Below, piece by piece: positions 1 to 6,625 of a stretch of DNA of 14,304 bases. The stretch comes from JAVBNU01 sp964617065. Its GTDB lineage: Bacteria; Cyanobacteriota; Vampirovibrionia; Gastranaerophilales; Gastranaerophilaceae. Below the pieces are notes generated by a model, which worked only from the letters and a program-made list of their open reading frames with translations, had not been told where the DNA came from and did not search any database. Positions within the stretch are counted from its first letter, which is position 1, and every line of letters starts with the position of its first letter. The position numbers and the translations under genes were made by a program. Location: NCBI GenBank assembly GCA_964617065.1, contig CAZTVM010000049.1, positions 1 through 14,304 on the forward strand, in the 5' to 3' direction.

Positions 1-1
1 T

Positions 2-451
2 TCATTTTTGCTCCTTATAATATAAGGTGAAAATATCTTTGTGTGGTCTGAGCCAAACTTCACCACCTCTAATAAGCCATATTGGGGCTATTTCCATAAT
101 TGCTTTATGCTCATTGCCTTCTTTGTATGCAATACCTGACAAATTTATGTTTTTGTCGTTTACATTTTGAGTATGAAATTGCTCTATATAAATTTTCGCA
201 GGTTTAGAAGTAAAATCATTATCAATTTTAGACGTTACCAAACCGATTACTTTTGTGTTTTTAGCGATTAAAAGTTTTTGCTTAGAATAAACATCTTGAG
301 TGACGATGAAATTCACATAGTCGCCTTCTTGGTGTAAAGAATTATTCGAGGTTATCAATTTTTCAGGTGTAACTAGCACAGATATTTCTGCAGCACTAAC
401 AGCAATGCAATTAAAAAGTAGAAATAATAAAATTACAATTTTTTTTTGCAT
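2..451 (-). CDS. Small exported protein of unknown function
   Basis: A complete 149-residue protein with a clear Sec signal peptide: MQKK, then a hydrophobic stretch at residues 5-19, and a likely cleavage near the AVSA-AE site at residues 18-22. The mature part is short and probably rich in beta strands. It has the pattern 'EGDYVNFIV..DV', then 'LLIAKNTKVIGLV' (residues 60-72), then a strand ending in 'INLSG'. This resembles secreted proteins in which a 'GD.V.F.V' strand is followed by 'I.KGT.V.G.V', but I cannot name a family. It is the last visible gene of the operon that includes the DprA-like protein, clpP and the M48 protease. Its ATG shares a base with the protease stop (TAATG), which points to translational coupling and perhaps joint work in the periplasm or outer envelope. 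Export is well supported; the function is unknown. Confidence 0.8.
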   Translation of the reverse strand: MQKKIVILLFLLFNCIAVSAAEISVLVTPEKLITSNNSLHQEGDYVNFIVTQDVYSKQKLLIAKNTKVIGLVTSKIDNDFTSKPAKIYIEQFHTQNVNDKNINLSGIAYKEGNEHKAIMEIAPIWLIRGGEVWLRPHKDIFTLYYKEQK

Positions 452-1158
452 TATAAATTATTTCCTTTTTTAAGTTCACGAGCTTTTTCTTTTTGTTGAA
501 ATACGGAAATATCTTTATTCGCTGCATATACAAAATTTTTGTAATAAATGTTTTGAGTTAATTGAGAATTCATGTATTGCGGATATTTTTTGTAAATATA
601 TTTATACATTTTCAAAAGTCTTTTTGAGCCGATAGGATGTTTGTGCCAAAAGCCCCAATCGCTTTGAGGTTCATCAAAAATTTTGTTGGACACGCAAATT
701 GCTGCAATTGGGTCATAACCAGCTTTTACCATTAAATCTATTCCGATTAAATCAGCTTTATACTCGTACGATTTACCATTAAAATTCATCGCCATCCATT
801 TAAAATACCCATCATGAGCATCGAGAGAATGAGCAATTTCATGACTTATTACAAACGCTAATTCAGCGTCGTTATCAATATAAGGCAAAAAGCCATTTGA
901 AACTTTAACTTCTTTTGTATAAGGTACTGAAAATGCATTAATAATTTTGGGTGTTTTTTGAAGCGTAACAGGAACTCTTTTTGTCAGTCTGTTTGCGTTA
1001 ATAATATGAGATGAAACAGAAAGCAATTTTTCTTCAGCTCTACCGTTTTTATCCCAAAAATTTTCCATATTCAAATTTGTTTCAAACAAATAAATATCTT
1101 CAGAAAATGCAGAGTTAATAGAAATCAACAGAGCAAACAATAATAAAATTTTTTTCAT
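451..1158 (-). CDS. Exported M48-family zinc metalloprotease
   Basis: A 235-residue protein with an N-terminal signal peptide (hydrophobic residues 4-18, then SEDIY). The zinc-site motif HEIAH is at residues 106-110, with two zinc-binding histidines and the catalytic glutamate. A downstream E..AD element follows (YEYKAD, residues 131-136); its glutamate, E132, is the expected third zinc ligand in M48 enzymes. The C-terminal HP.GSKR at 174-180 matches the 'HP....R' element of this family. The protein lacks the long TPR tail of BepA-type members and the membrane segments of HtpX, so it is a minimal secreted M48 peptidase, probably periplasmic or lipoprotein-like, although no lipobox Cys is seen. 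The ATG has a GAGG ribosome site a few bases upstream. Position in the clpP operon suggests a protein quality-control theme, which is inference. The substrate is unknown. Confidence 0.88.
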   Translation of the reverse strand: MKKILLLFALLISINSAFSEDIYLFETNLNMENFWDKNGRAEEKLLSVSSHIINANRLTKRVPVTLQKTPKIINAFSVPYTKEVKVSNGFLPYIDNDAELAFVISHEIAHSLDAHDGYFKWMAMNFNGKSYEYKADLIGIDLMVKAGYDPIAAICVSNKIFDEPQSDWGFWHKHPIGSKRLLKMYKYIYKKYPQYMNSQLTQNIYYKNFVYAANKDISVFQQKEKARELKKGNNL

Positions 1159-1190
1159 TTTTCCTCACATATCAAATAAAACAACAAAAA

Positions 1191-1805
1191 TTAGTCTTTA
1201 AGTAAAACTTTGTCAATTAAGCCGTAATCCTTAGCTTGCGCAGCAGAAAGATAATGATCACGTTCAGTATCTTCTTGAATTTTTTTTAGTTCTTGATCAC
1301 AATTTTCAGCGAGAATGCCATTTAACATATTTTTCATTCTGATAATTTCTTTAGCTTCAAGTTCAATATCAGTAGCTTGACCTTGAGCGCCGCCGAGAGG
1401 TTGGTGAATCATAATACGAGCGTTCGGTAGTGCCATACGTTTGCCCTTCGTGCCTGCTGAAAGCAAAAAAGCACCCATACTAGCCGCTTCACCAAGACAA
1501 ATAGTTGCTACATCNNNNNNNNNNACATCAGATTTCACTAGTTTCATAGTATCGTAAATTGCCATGCCTGAGGTGATAACGCCACACGGTGAATTTATAT
1601 AAAGCATAATATCTTTTTCAGGATTTTCGCTGTCAAGAAGCAATAGTTGCGCCATTATGGAATTAGCCATTTCATCATCAATTTCGTCAGCTAAAAAAAC
1701 AATTCTTTCACGCAAAAGACGAGAAAAAATATCAAAAGAGCGTTCACCTCGTGAAGAAGCCTCAATTACAGTAGGCATGTAACTTAGAATTTTATTGTAA
1801 TCCAT
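1191..1805 (-). CDS. clpP: ATP-dependent Clp protease proteolytic subunit ClpP
   Basis: ClpP is the serine peptidase that forms a double seven-membered ring with ClpX or ClpA/C and degrades unfolded or tagged proteins in the cytoplasm. As drawn it has 204 residues. The catalytic Ser is in AASMGAF (residue 109), the His in MIHQPLGG (134) and the Asp in TERDHYLS (183). The N-terminal 'SRGERSFDIFSRLLRERIVF' is typical of the family. Ten undetermined bases give the unknown residues 94-97; removing the gap and one copy of the repeated flank GATGT would give 199 residues reading KSDVATIC, as the family expects. The usual NSPGG reads NSPCG here (Cys74); the following Gly, equivalent to E. coli oxyanion Gly68, is kept. 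A GAGG ribosome site precedes the ATG. It lies 15 bases behind the DprA-like gene. No clpX or tig is adjacent, which differs from many bacteria. Confidence 0.97.
   Translation of the reverse strand: MDYNKILSYMPTVIEASSRGERSFDIFSRLLRERIVFLADEIDDEMANSIMAQLLLLDSENPEKDIMLYINSPCGVITSGMAIYDTMKLVKSDXXXXDVATICLGEAASMGAFLLSAGTKGKRMALPNARIMIHQPLGGAQGQATDIELEAKEIIRMKNMLNGILAENCDQELKKIQEDTERDHYLSAAQAKDYGLIDKVLLKD
1515..1524. other. Assembly gap (10 N) inside clpP
   Basis: Ten Ns interrupt clpP. Read on the coding strand, the base run before the gap ends in GATGT and the run after it begins with GATGT. Joining the two on this shared 5-mer gives the codons for KSDVATIC, which match ClpP proteins with no insertion. 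The gap is therefore most likely a scaffold join between touching contigs, not missing sequence. Confidence 0.9.
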
Positions 1806-1820
1806 AATTTCCTCTTAAAA

Positions 1821-2384
1821 TTAGTCCAAATAGAAAGCAGTGACCACTTTATGCGATTCTTCTGCGTGTTCAATAGCCTTGTGCAAAGTACCGGAAGTAT
1901 GCGACAAAAAGCAAATCAATTGTTGACAATCGTCGATAATTTCACGGTTGCATACACGACTGGCGTCAGCGAGAGTCATCATAGCTCTATCTGAATGTTC
2001 GATTATATTAGGAACGCCAATTAACTGGTCTTGCACATCAGAAGGCTGTTGACCAATAGTTTGCGGCAGAATGACTTTTAGTTTTTCAGGGTTAGACTTC
2101 ATTGCGCCACGTATCGCAGCAGCATTCGTTCCACTGGAACCACCACTTGTAATGATAATATTCCCTTGACGAACGAGTGCAGTAGCAAGTGTTTCAATCA
2201 ATTGTTGATGCGTAATCGGTAAATTACGACTTCCAATAATAGCTATGCGTTTAGCTGATTGTTTGATAGTTGCCAATTCTATCGACAACTGGTCTACTGT
2301 ATTAGCGTCATCTTCACTGACTTTGTCTAAATCGTCCATGGGGACCATTATTGAAGGTTGTAATTCTTTTTCGTCTGACATCAT
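1821..2384 (-). CDS. Short DprA/Smf-like Rossmann-fold protein (cyanobacterial type)
   Basis: A 187-residue protein made of little more than one DprA/SLOG-type Rossmann domain. A charged, probably flexible N-terminus (1-40) is followed by RIAIIGSRNLP at 46-56, the phosphate-binding TSGGSSGTNAAAIRGA at 79-94, ILPQ at 105-108, NREII at 146-150 and a C-terminal SGTLHKAIEHA (164-174). True DprA is about twice as long, with SAM and winged-helix domains flanking the Rossmann core and a role in loading RecA on incoming DNA; those domains are absent here. From memory, cyanobacteria carry a conserved protein of this length annotated 'DNA recombination-mediator protein A' with nearly the same motifs, so this is probably its ortholog. 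Nucleotide or single-stranded DNA binding is possible but unproven. It leads the clpP operon, 15 bases ahead of clpP. Two ATGs are adjacent; the first is better spaced from AGGA. Confidence 0.85.
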   Translation of the reverse strand: MMSDEKELQPSIMVPMDDLDKVSEDDANTVDQLSIELATIKQSAKRIAIIGSRNLPITHQQLIETLATALVRQGNIIITSGGSSGTNAAAIRGAMKSNPEKLKVILPQTIGQQPSDVQDQLIGVPNIIEHSDRAMMTLADASRVCNREIIDDCQQLICFLSHTSGTLHKAIEHAEESHKVVTAFYLD

Positions 2385-2414
2385 GTTTTGTTATCCTGAT
2401 TAATTTTTGTACAT

Positions 2415-2445
2415 TTCACATTTTTTATTTTTTGATTAATATAAT
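2415..2445 (+). promoter_or_regulatory. Candidate promoter for the pcrA helicase gene
   Basis: TTCACA (2415-2420, five of six bases of the -35 consensus) and a perfect TATAAT (2440-2445) are separated by 19 bases, longer than the optimum of 17. The perfect -10 is the main support, and the AT-rich background makes chance matches likely. Start would fall near 2452, with a leader of about 34 bases. Confidence 0.4.
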
Positions 2446-2452
2446 AATAGCA
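2444..2452 (-). promoter_or_regulatory. Extended -10 promoter for the DprA-like/clpP operon
   Basis: On the minus strand this reads TGCTATTAT, an extended -10 (TGn plus five of six bases of TATAAT). There is no good -35, which extended -10 promoters do not require. Transcription would start near 2437, giving a leader of roughly 50 bases. The element overlaps the -10 proposed for the divergent helicase gene. Confidence 0.45.
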
Positions 2453-2485
2453 TAAATTATTATTTTTGAAAGAGATAAATTAAAA

Positions 2486-4969
2486 TTGAACGAATTATTA
2501 ACGAATTTAAACAAAGAACAAAAAGAGGCAGTAGAGGAAAAAGAGGGAACTATACTTGTGTTAGCAGGTGCAGGTAGCGGCAAAACCAAAGTTTTAACTA
2601 CAAGAATTGCGCACCTAATTCAAAGTGGAGCTGACCCTTATAAAATTTTAGCTGTGACTTTTACAAATAAAGCAGCAAAAGAAATGAAAGAACGTATTTC
2701 TAAAATACTCGGAGAGAACGTCGTCAAAAGGATGTGGATAGGAACTTTTCACAGTATTTGCGGTCGCATTTTGCGTAGTGATATAGAAAATTACGTTAAT
2801 AAAAATGAAAAGAAATGGAATAATAATTTTGTTATTTATGATGAGTCTGAGACATTAACACTTATTAAAAATTCTATAAAAAAGCACAATCTCGATGAGA
2901 AAATGTATCAACCCAAATTGATAAAAGCGGCGATAAGTAACGCCAAAAATAAAATGCATGACGCATACACTTATGCGACTTATGCAAAGGATTTTCGTTC
3001 TGAAAAAATAGCGATAATTTTTGAAGAATACGAAAAGTACTTGCAATCGAACAATGCTATCGATTTCGACGACATGCTGATGATTGCTGTCGATTTACTC
3101 GAAAAAAATGAAATGATTAGAGAAAAATATCATAATCGATTTCAAAATATTCTCGTCGATGAGTTTCAAGACACAAATATAGCTCAATACAAATTAATCA
3201 ACGCACTTTATACAAATAATAAGCCGATTGAAGAACTCAAAAGCCGTAGTTTATGTGTAGTCGGCGATGTTGACCAATCCATCTACAGCTGGCGAGGGGC
3301 TGATTTTAAAATTATTTTGAATTTTCAAAAAGAATTCAAAAATACAAAGTTAATTAAACTTGAGCAAAATTACCGTTCAGTAGAAACTATTTTAAAAGCT
3401 GCAAACAACGTTATCGCAAACAATACAGAACGAGTAGAGAAAAATTTGTACTCAAATAAAGGCGTTGGCGACAAAATTCAATATTTTGAAGCTGCTGATG
3501 ATAGTAGCGAAGCGCAGTGCGTAGCACAAAAAATAAAAAACGCAGTCAGCGAAAATGCTGCCTACAAAGATTTTGCTGTTTTATACAGAACAAATGCACA
3601 ATCAAGAAAAATTGAAGAAGCTCTGATTGCCGCCTCTATTCCTTACAAAATGGTTGGTGGTTTAAAATTCTACGACCGCAAAGAAATTAAGGACATAACC
3701 GCTTACCTTAAACTTATCTATAACAATGCAGATTCTCAAAGTTTAAAACGAATAATCAACGTGCCTAAACGTTCAATAGGTGCGACTACAGTGCAAAAAA
3801 TGTTTGATTTAGCTGATGAAAATAATATTTCTGTTTATGAAGTCGCTGAAAATATCGAATTATACAGTGAATTTCCTACAAAAACACAAGTTCGAATCAC
3901 TGAGTTTTGCATGTTGATTAAAAAATTCAAAAATGCAGAAAACTCAATGCCTTTGGCTGAATTCATTTCACTTTTAATTGAGCAAAGCGGATATTTAAGA
4001 GAATTGCAAGAAGAAAATAATATTGAAGCAGAAACAAAAATCGAAAACCTGCAGGAATTGATAAATGTAGCTAAAGAATTTGAAGAAACAGAAGAAAATA
4101 ATCCAATCGGAGAATTTTTATCACAGGTTGCATTAGTCAGCGATTTAGACGGAATGGTCGATGAAAATTCAGCTGTAACACTAATGACACTGCATGCTGC
4201 AAAAGGATTAGAATTCGAAAATGTCTTTATAATAGGACTTGAAGATGGTGTTTTCCCTCACAGTCGTTCAGCAAATTCAAAAAGCGAAATGGAAGAAGAA
4301 CGACGTTTAATGTATGTAGGCATTACTCGTGCGCAAAGCTATTTATGTCTTTCAAACGCTCAAAGACGACAGGTCTATGGCGAATATCGTTACTATTCGC
4401 CGAGTAGATTTTTACAAGAAATTCCTCAAAATTTGATGGAGCAAGAAACGCTTTCGCCAATATCTACACAACCACAAAGTCGTACATTCAAGTCTGCTAT
4501 TGATAAAATCAAAGAAGACAAGCCTAAAAATACAAATTCATTTGGTAGAGATTTTAAAGCGCCAAACGCTAAATCACTTTCAGTCGTCGAGCCTAGCAGA
4601 AAAACAAATCTTAGCTTTGGGAAAGATTTTATTGCGCCTAAGGTTACAAAATCACTTTCTACGCCAATGACTAAAGCTGAACAAAAAGAAAAACCTAAGT
4701 CTGATGATGAAAAAATTAAAGAACTTTTAGCCAGAAATCCTATGAAAAAAAGACTTGAAGAAAAAATAAATGAAGAAAATAAACAGGTTGTAAATAAACC
4801 AAATGTTGGTCATTTCAACAGCGGTGACAGAGTTTTTCACGAAAAATTCGGAATAGGATTTATAAGAGAACTTAGACTTGTCGGGAATTCGACCATGTTT
4901 ATAGTCGAATTTACAAAACACGGCAAAAAATCTCTTGATGGTGATTACAGCCAATTGAAGAAATTTTAA
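2486..4969 (+). CDS. pcrA: UvrD/PcrA-type superfamily 1 DNA helicase
   Basis: An ATP-driven 3'-5' DNA helicase, expected in nucleotide excision repair, replication restart and removal of RecA or stalled polymerase. All SF1A motifs are present: Walker A GAGSGKT (28-34), Ia TFTNKAAKEM (59-68), TFHS (87-90), Walker B DEFQDTN (225-231), III GDVDQSIYSWRGAD (260-273), V TLHAAKGLEFE (568-578) and VI RRLMYVGITRA (606-616). A lysine-rich, low-complexity linker (about 640-775) holds a duplicated motif, SFGRDFKAP/SFGKDFIAP. The last 48 residues (780-827) form the small PcrA C-terminal Tudor-like domain (GDRVFHEKFGIG), which in PcrA/UvrD contacts RNA polymerase. The start is TTG; no ATG is near, and the protein then begins exactly where family members do (LL.NLN..Q..AV). 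A GAAAGAG ribosome site lies about 11 bases upstream. Length (827) is slightly above the usual 720-770 because of the linker. Confidence 0.96.
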   Translation: MNELLTNLNKEQKEAVEEKEGTILVLAGAGSGKTKVLTTRIAHLIQSGADPYKILAVTFTNKAAKEMKERISKILGENVVKRMWIGTFHSICGRILRSDIENYVNKNEKKWNNNFVIYDESETLTLIKNSIKKHNLDEKMYQPKLIKAAISNAKNKMHDAYTYATYAKDFRSEKIAIIFEEYEKYLQSNNAIDFDDMLMIAVDLLEKNEMIREKYHNRFQNILVDEFQDTNIAQYKLINALYTNNKPIEELKSRSLCVVGDVDQSIYSWRGADFKIILNFQKEFKNTKLIKLEQNYRSVETILKAANNVIANNTERVEKNLYSNKGVGDKIQYFEAADDSSEAQCVAQKIKNAVSENAAYKDFAVLYRTNAQSRKIEEALIAASIPYKMVGGLKFYDRKEIKDITAYLKLIYNNADSQSLKRIINVPKRSIGATTVQKMFDLADENNISVYEVAENIELYSEFPTKTQVRITEFCMLIKKFKNAENSMPLAEFISLLIEQSGYLRELQEENNIEAETKIENLQELINVAKEFEETEENNPIGEFLSQVALVSDLDGMVDENSAVTLMTLHAAKGLEFENVFIIGLEDGVFPHSRSANSKSEMEEERRLMYVGITRAQSYLCLSNAQRRQVYGEYRYYSPSRFLQEIPQNLMEQETLSPISTQPQSRTFKSAIDKIKEDKPKNTNSFGRDFKAPNAKSLSVVEPSRKTNLSFGKDFIAPKVTKSLSTPMTKAEQKEKPKSDDEKIKELLARNPMKKRLEEKINEENKQVVNKPNVGHFNSGDRVFHEKFGIGFIRELRLVGNSTMFIVEFTKHGKKSLDGDYSQLKKF
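4538..4660 (+). repeat. Duplicated linear motif in the PcrA linker
   Basis: Residues 685-699 (SFGRDFKAPNAKSLS) and 710-725 (SFGKDFIAPKVTKSLS) of the helicase are near-copies spaced 25 residues apart, inside the disordered region before the C-terminal domain. The DNA of the two units is also similar, so this looks like a fairly recent local duplication kept by selection on the peptide. Confidence 0.85.
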
Positions 4970-4993
4970 TAAATTTATTTATAAAATAAACAT

Positions 4994-5027
4994 AAAAAAA
5001 AGCTATGAATTTTAGGGGTTCATAGCT
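4994..5027 (-). terminator. Rho-independent terminator oriented to the minus strand
   Basis: AGCTATGAA (5001-5009) and TTCATAGCT (5019-5027) form a perfect 9-bp stem around a 9-base loop. On the plus strand it is preceded by eight As (4994-5001) and not followed by Ts. On the minus strand it is therefore a hairpin followed by a T-run, the classic intrinsic terminator. No annotated minus-strand gene ends here. It could also serve as a weak stop or RNA-stabilising hairpin downstream of pcrA. Confidence 0.75.
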
Positions 5028-5130
5028 AGTCAGATTAGGGATATGTGTATCGTCGTCTTCTAAGGAGTATAGATATATATTAATTGTATGTGTTTTTTCC
5101 TACATCATACGAAATTATGAATAATATCGT

Positions 5131-5145
5131 TTTTGTCGTACAAAA
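5131..5145. repeat. Palindrome, possible operator
   Basis: TTTTGT-CGT-ACAAAA is a perfect 6-bp inverted repeat with a 3-base centre. It lies 17 bases upstream of the proposed -35 of the FAD oxidoreductase gene, a fair position for a regulator site. AT-rich DNA gives such repeats by chance, so this is tentative. Confidence 0.3.
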
Positions 5146-5161
5146 GTATGAAAAATTCGTT

Positions 5162-5190
5162 TAGACAAAAAATTTTTTTTACTGTAATAT
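5162..5190 (+). promoter_or_regulatory. Promoter of the FAD oxidoreductase gene
   Basis: TAGACA (5162-5167, five of six bases of the -35 consensus) and TAATAT (5185-5190, four of six) are separated by exactly 17 bases made of an A-tract and T-tract. Start is expected near 5197, leaving a leader of about 28 bases. Confidence 0.5.
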
Positions 5191-5224
5191 AAAAAAGTAA
5201 TAGGACAAGTGAGTGTGAAAAAAC

Positions 5225-6598
5225 ATGTATAACGTCGCAATTGTTGGAGCAGGACCTGCAGGTATTTTTTCTGCGTTGGAAATAATGAAGTTGAAACCAG
5301 ACTGGAAAGTCATTTTAATTGAAAAAGGGAACAAAATAGAAAAGCGGAAATGTTTTATTCGAGAAGGTCAAAGAGTTTGCGTTAATTGTAAAAAATGCGG
5401 TTTACTTTGTGGCTGGGGAGGTGCAGGCGCATTTTCTGACGGCAAATTGACACTCACACCTGACGTTGGCGGTCATTTATTGGATTATATGCCACGTGAA
5501 GATGTCAAAGATTTAATAAACTACACAGATAGCATTTATCTTGATTTTGGCGCTACTGAAACAGTTTATGGTTTGGACAAAGAAGCTTTCGCAGACATCG
5601 CACGAGCAGCGACATTGGCTGAATTAAAATTAGTTCATTCTCCTGTAAGACATCTGGGTACAGAACGTTCGTTGAATGTTCTGAAAAATATGCAAGATTA
5701 TTTAGAAGAACGTATCACTATTTTGAATAATGTAACAGCAGATAAGCTTATTGTAGAAAACGAACAAATAAAAGGTGTTGTGACCTCAAAAGCAGAGGAA
5801 ATTCGAGCTGAATATGTAATAATAGCGCCCGGTAGAGAAGGCGCTGATTGGCTCACGCATGAATTCGCAGAAAATAAAATCGGAATGGTAAACAATGCAG
5901 TTGATGTAGGCGTTAGAGTTGAGTTACCTGCACCTGTTTTTGAGCCGATTACATCAAAATTATATGAATCTAAACTGATTTATTATTCACCAACTTTCGG
6001 CGATGAAGTTCGTACTTTTTGTATGAATCCGCATGGCGAAGTCGTAGTTGAAAATTACAACGGAATTGCGACTGTAAATGGTCATAGTTACGCAAATACA
6101 AAAACAAATAATACAAATTTCGCACTTTTAGTCAGTAAGAAATTTACGGAACCTTTTAAAGAGCCGATTGCTTATGGTCAACATATAGCAAGGCTGGCGA
6201 ATATGTTGTCAGGTGGCGTTTTAGTTCAAAGATTTGGAGATTTACTAGATGGAAGACGTTCTACCGCTGAAAGGCTCGAATCAAGTCCATTGACACCGAC
6301 TTTGAGCTGTGCAACTCCTGGCGACTTGAGTTTGGTTTTACCGTATAGACAATTGCTGAGTATTACTGAAATGCTTTATGCGCTTGATAAAATAGCACCG
6401 GGTGTCGCTTCTCGATACACTCTTTTGTACGGAGTTGAAGTTAAATTCTATTCTGCAAGAGTAAAATTGACAGATGAATTTGAAACAGAAGGCGTAAAAA
6501 ACCTGTTTACAATCGGTGACGGTGCCGGAATTACAAGAGGTTTAATTCAAGCCTCTGCCTCAGGTGTGCACGCAGCAAGAACTATTTGTAGCAGATAA
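5225..6598 (+). CDS. FAD-dependent oxidoreductase (COG2509-like), Cys-rich
   Basis: A 457-residue flavoprotein. The N-terminus has the dinucleotide-binding GAGPAG (8-13), with an acidic strand end 'LIEKG' (31-35) that would hold the FAD ribose. Near the C-terminus, IGDGAGITRGLIQASASG (430-447) is the second FAD-contact motif. Between them, C43 and the cluster C52-x2-C55-x2-C58-x3-C62 lead into GWGGAGAFSDGKL (63-75), a signature I recognise from the uncharacterised FAD-dependent dehydrogenases grouped as COG2509. The cysteine spacing resembles an iron-sulfur binding site, which is inference. No signal peptide or membrane segment is seen, so it should be cytoplasmic. The reaction and substrate are unknown; the family name does not settle them. 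The gene has its own promoter. Only a weak ribosome site (GTGAG, about 12 bases upstream) precedes the ATG. The histidine kinase gene follows 27 bases on. Confidence 0.88.
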   Translation: MYNVAIVGAGPAGIFSALEIMKLKPDWKVILIEKGNKIEKRKCFIREGQRVCVNCKKCGLLCGWGGAGAFSDGKLTLTPDVGGHLLDYMPREDVKDLINYTDSIYLDFGATETVYGLDKEAFADIARAATLAELKLVHSPVRHLGTERSLNVLKNMQDYLEERITILNNVTADKLIVENEQIKGVVTSKAEEIRAEYVIIAPGREGADWLTHEFAENKIGMVNNAVDVGVRVELPAPVFEPITSKLYESKLIYYSPTFGDEVRTFCMNPHGEVVVENYNGIATVNGHSYANTKTNNTNFALLVSKKFTEPFKEPIAYGQHIARLANMLSGGVLVQRFGDLLDGRRSTAERLESSPLTPTLSCATPGDLSLVLPYRQLLSITEMLYALDKIAPGVASRYTLLYGVEVKFYSARVKLTDEFETEGVKNLFTIGDGAGITRGLIQASASGVHAARTICSR

Positions 6599-6610
6599 TT
6601 TTTATTTTTT

Positions 6611-6619
6611 TGTTATAAT
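6611..6619 (+). promoter_or_regulatory. Extended -10 directly upstream of the kinase ATG
   Basis: TGTTATAAT is a perfect extended -10 (TGn plus TATAAT). The -10 ends only 6 bases before the A of the ATG at 6626, so transcription would begin at or next to the start codon. No Shine-Dalgarno fits: the only GGA abuts the ATG. This predicts a leaderless message, unless the kinase is read only as part of the upstream transcript. Confidence 0.5.
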
Positions 6620-6625
6620 TTTGGA

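Larger units (their letters stand above)
4970..5224. other. Intergenic region between pcrA and the FAD oxidoreductase gene
   Basis: These 255 bases hold no convincing protein-coding gene on either strand. They contain the minus-oriented terminator (4994-5027), a short palindrome (5131-5145), a good plus-strand promoter for the downstream gene (5162-5190) and a weak minus-strand -10-like TATACT (complement of 5066-5071). A small minus-strand RNA from about 5059 to 4994 would explain the terminator, but no solid -35 supports it. Confidence 0.5.

Noticed and set aside
5029..5080. Minus-strand stretch encoding ...LLRRRRYTYP before a stop
   Set aside because: The frame has an in-frame TAA just upstream and no ATG, GTG or TTG start between, so it is too short and lacks a start. 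The run of arginines is probably chance.
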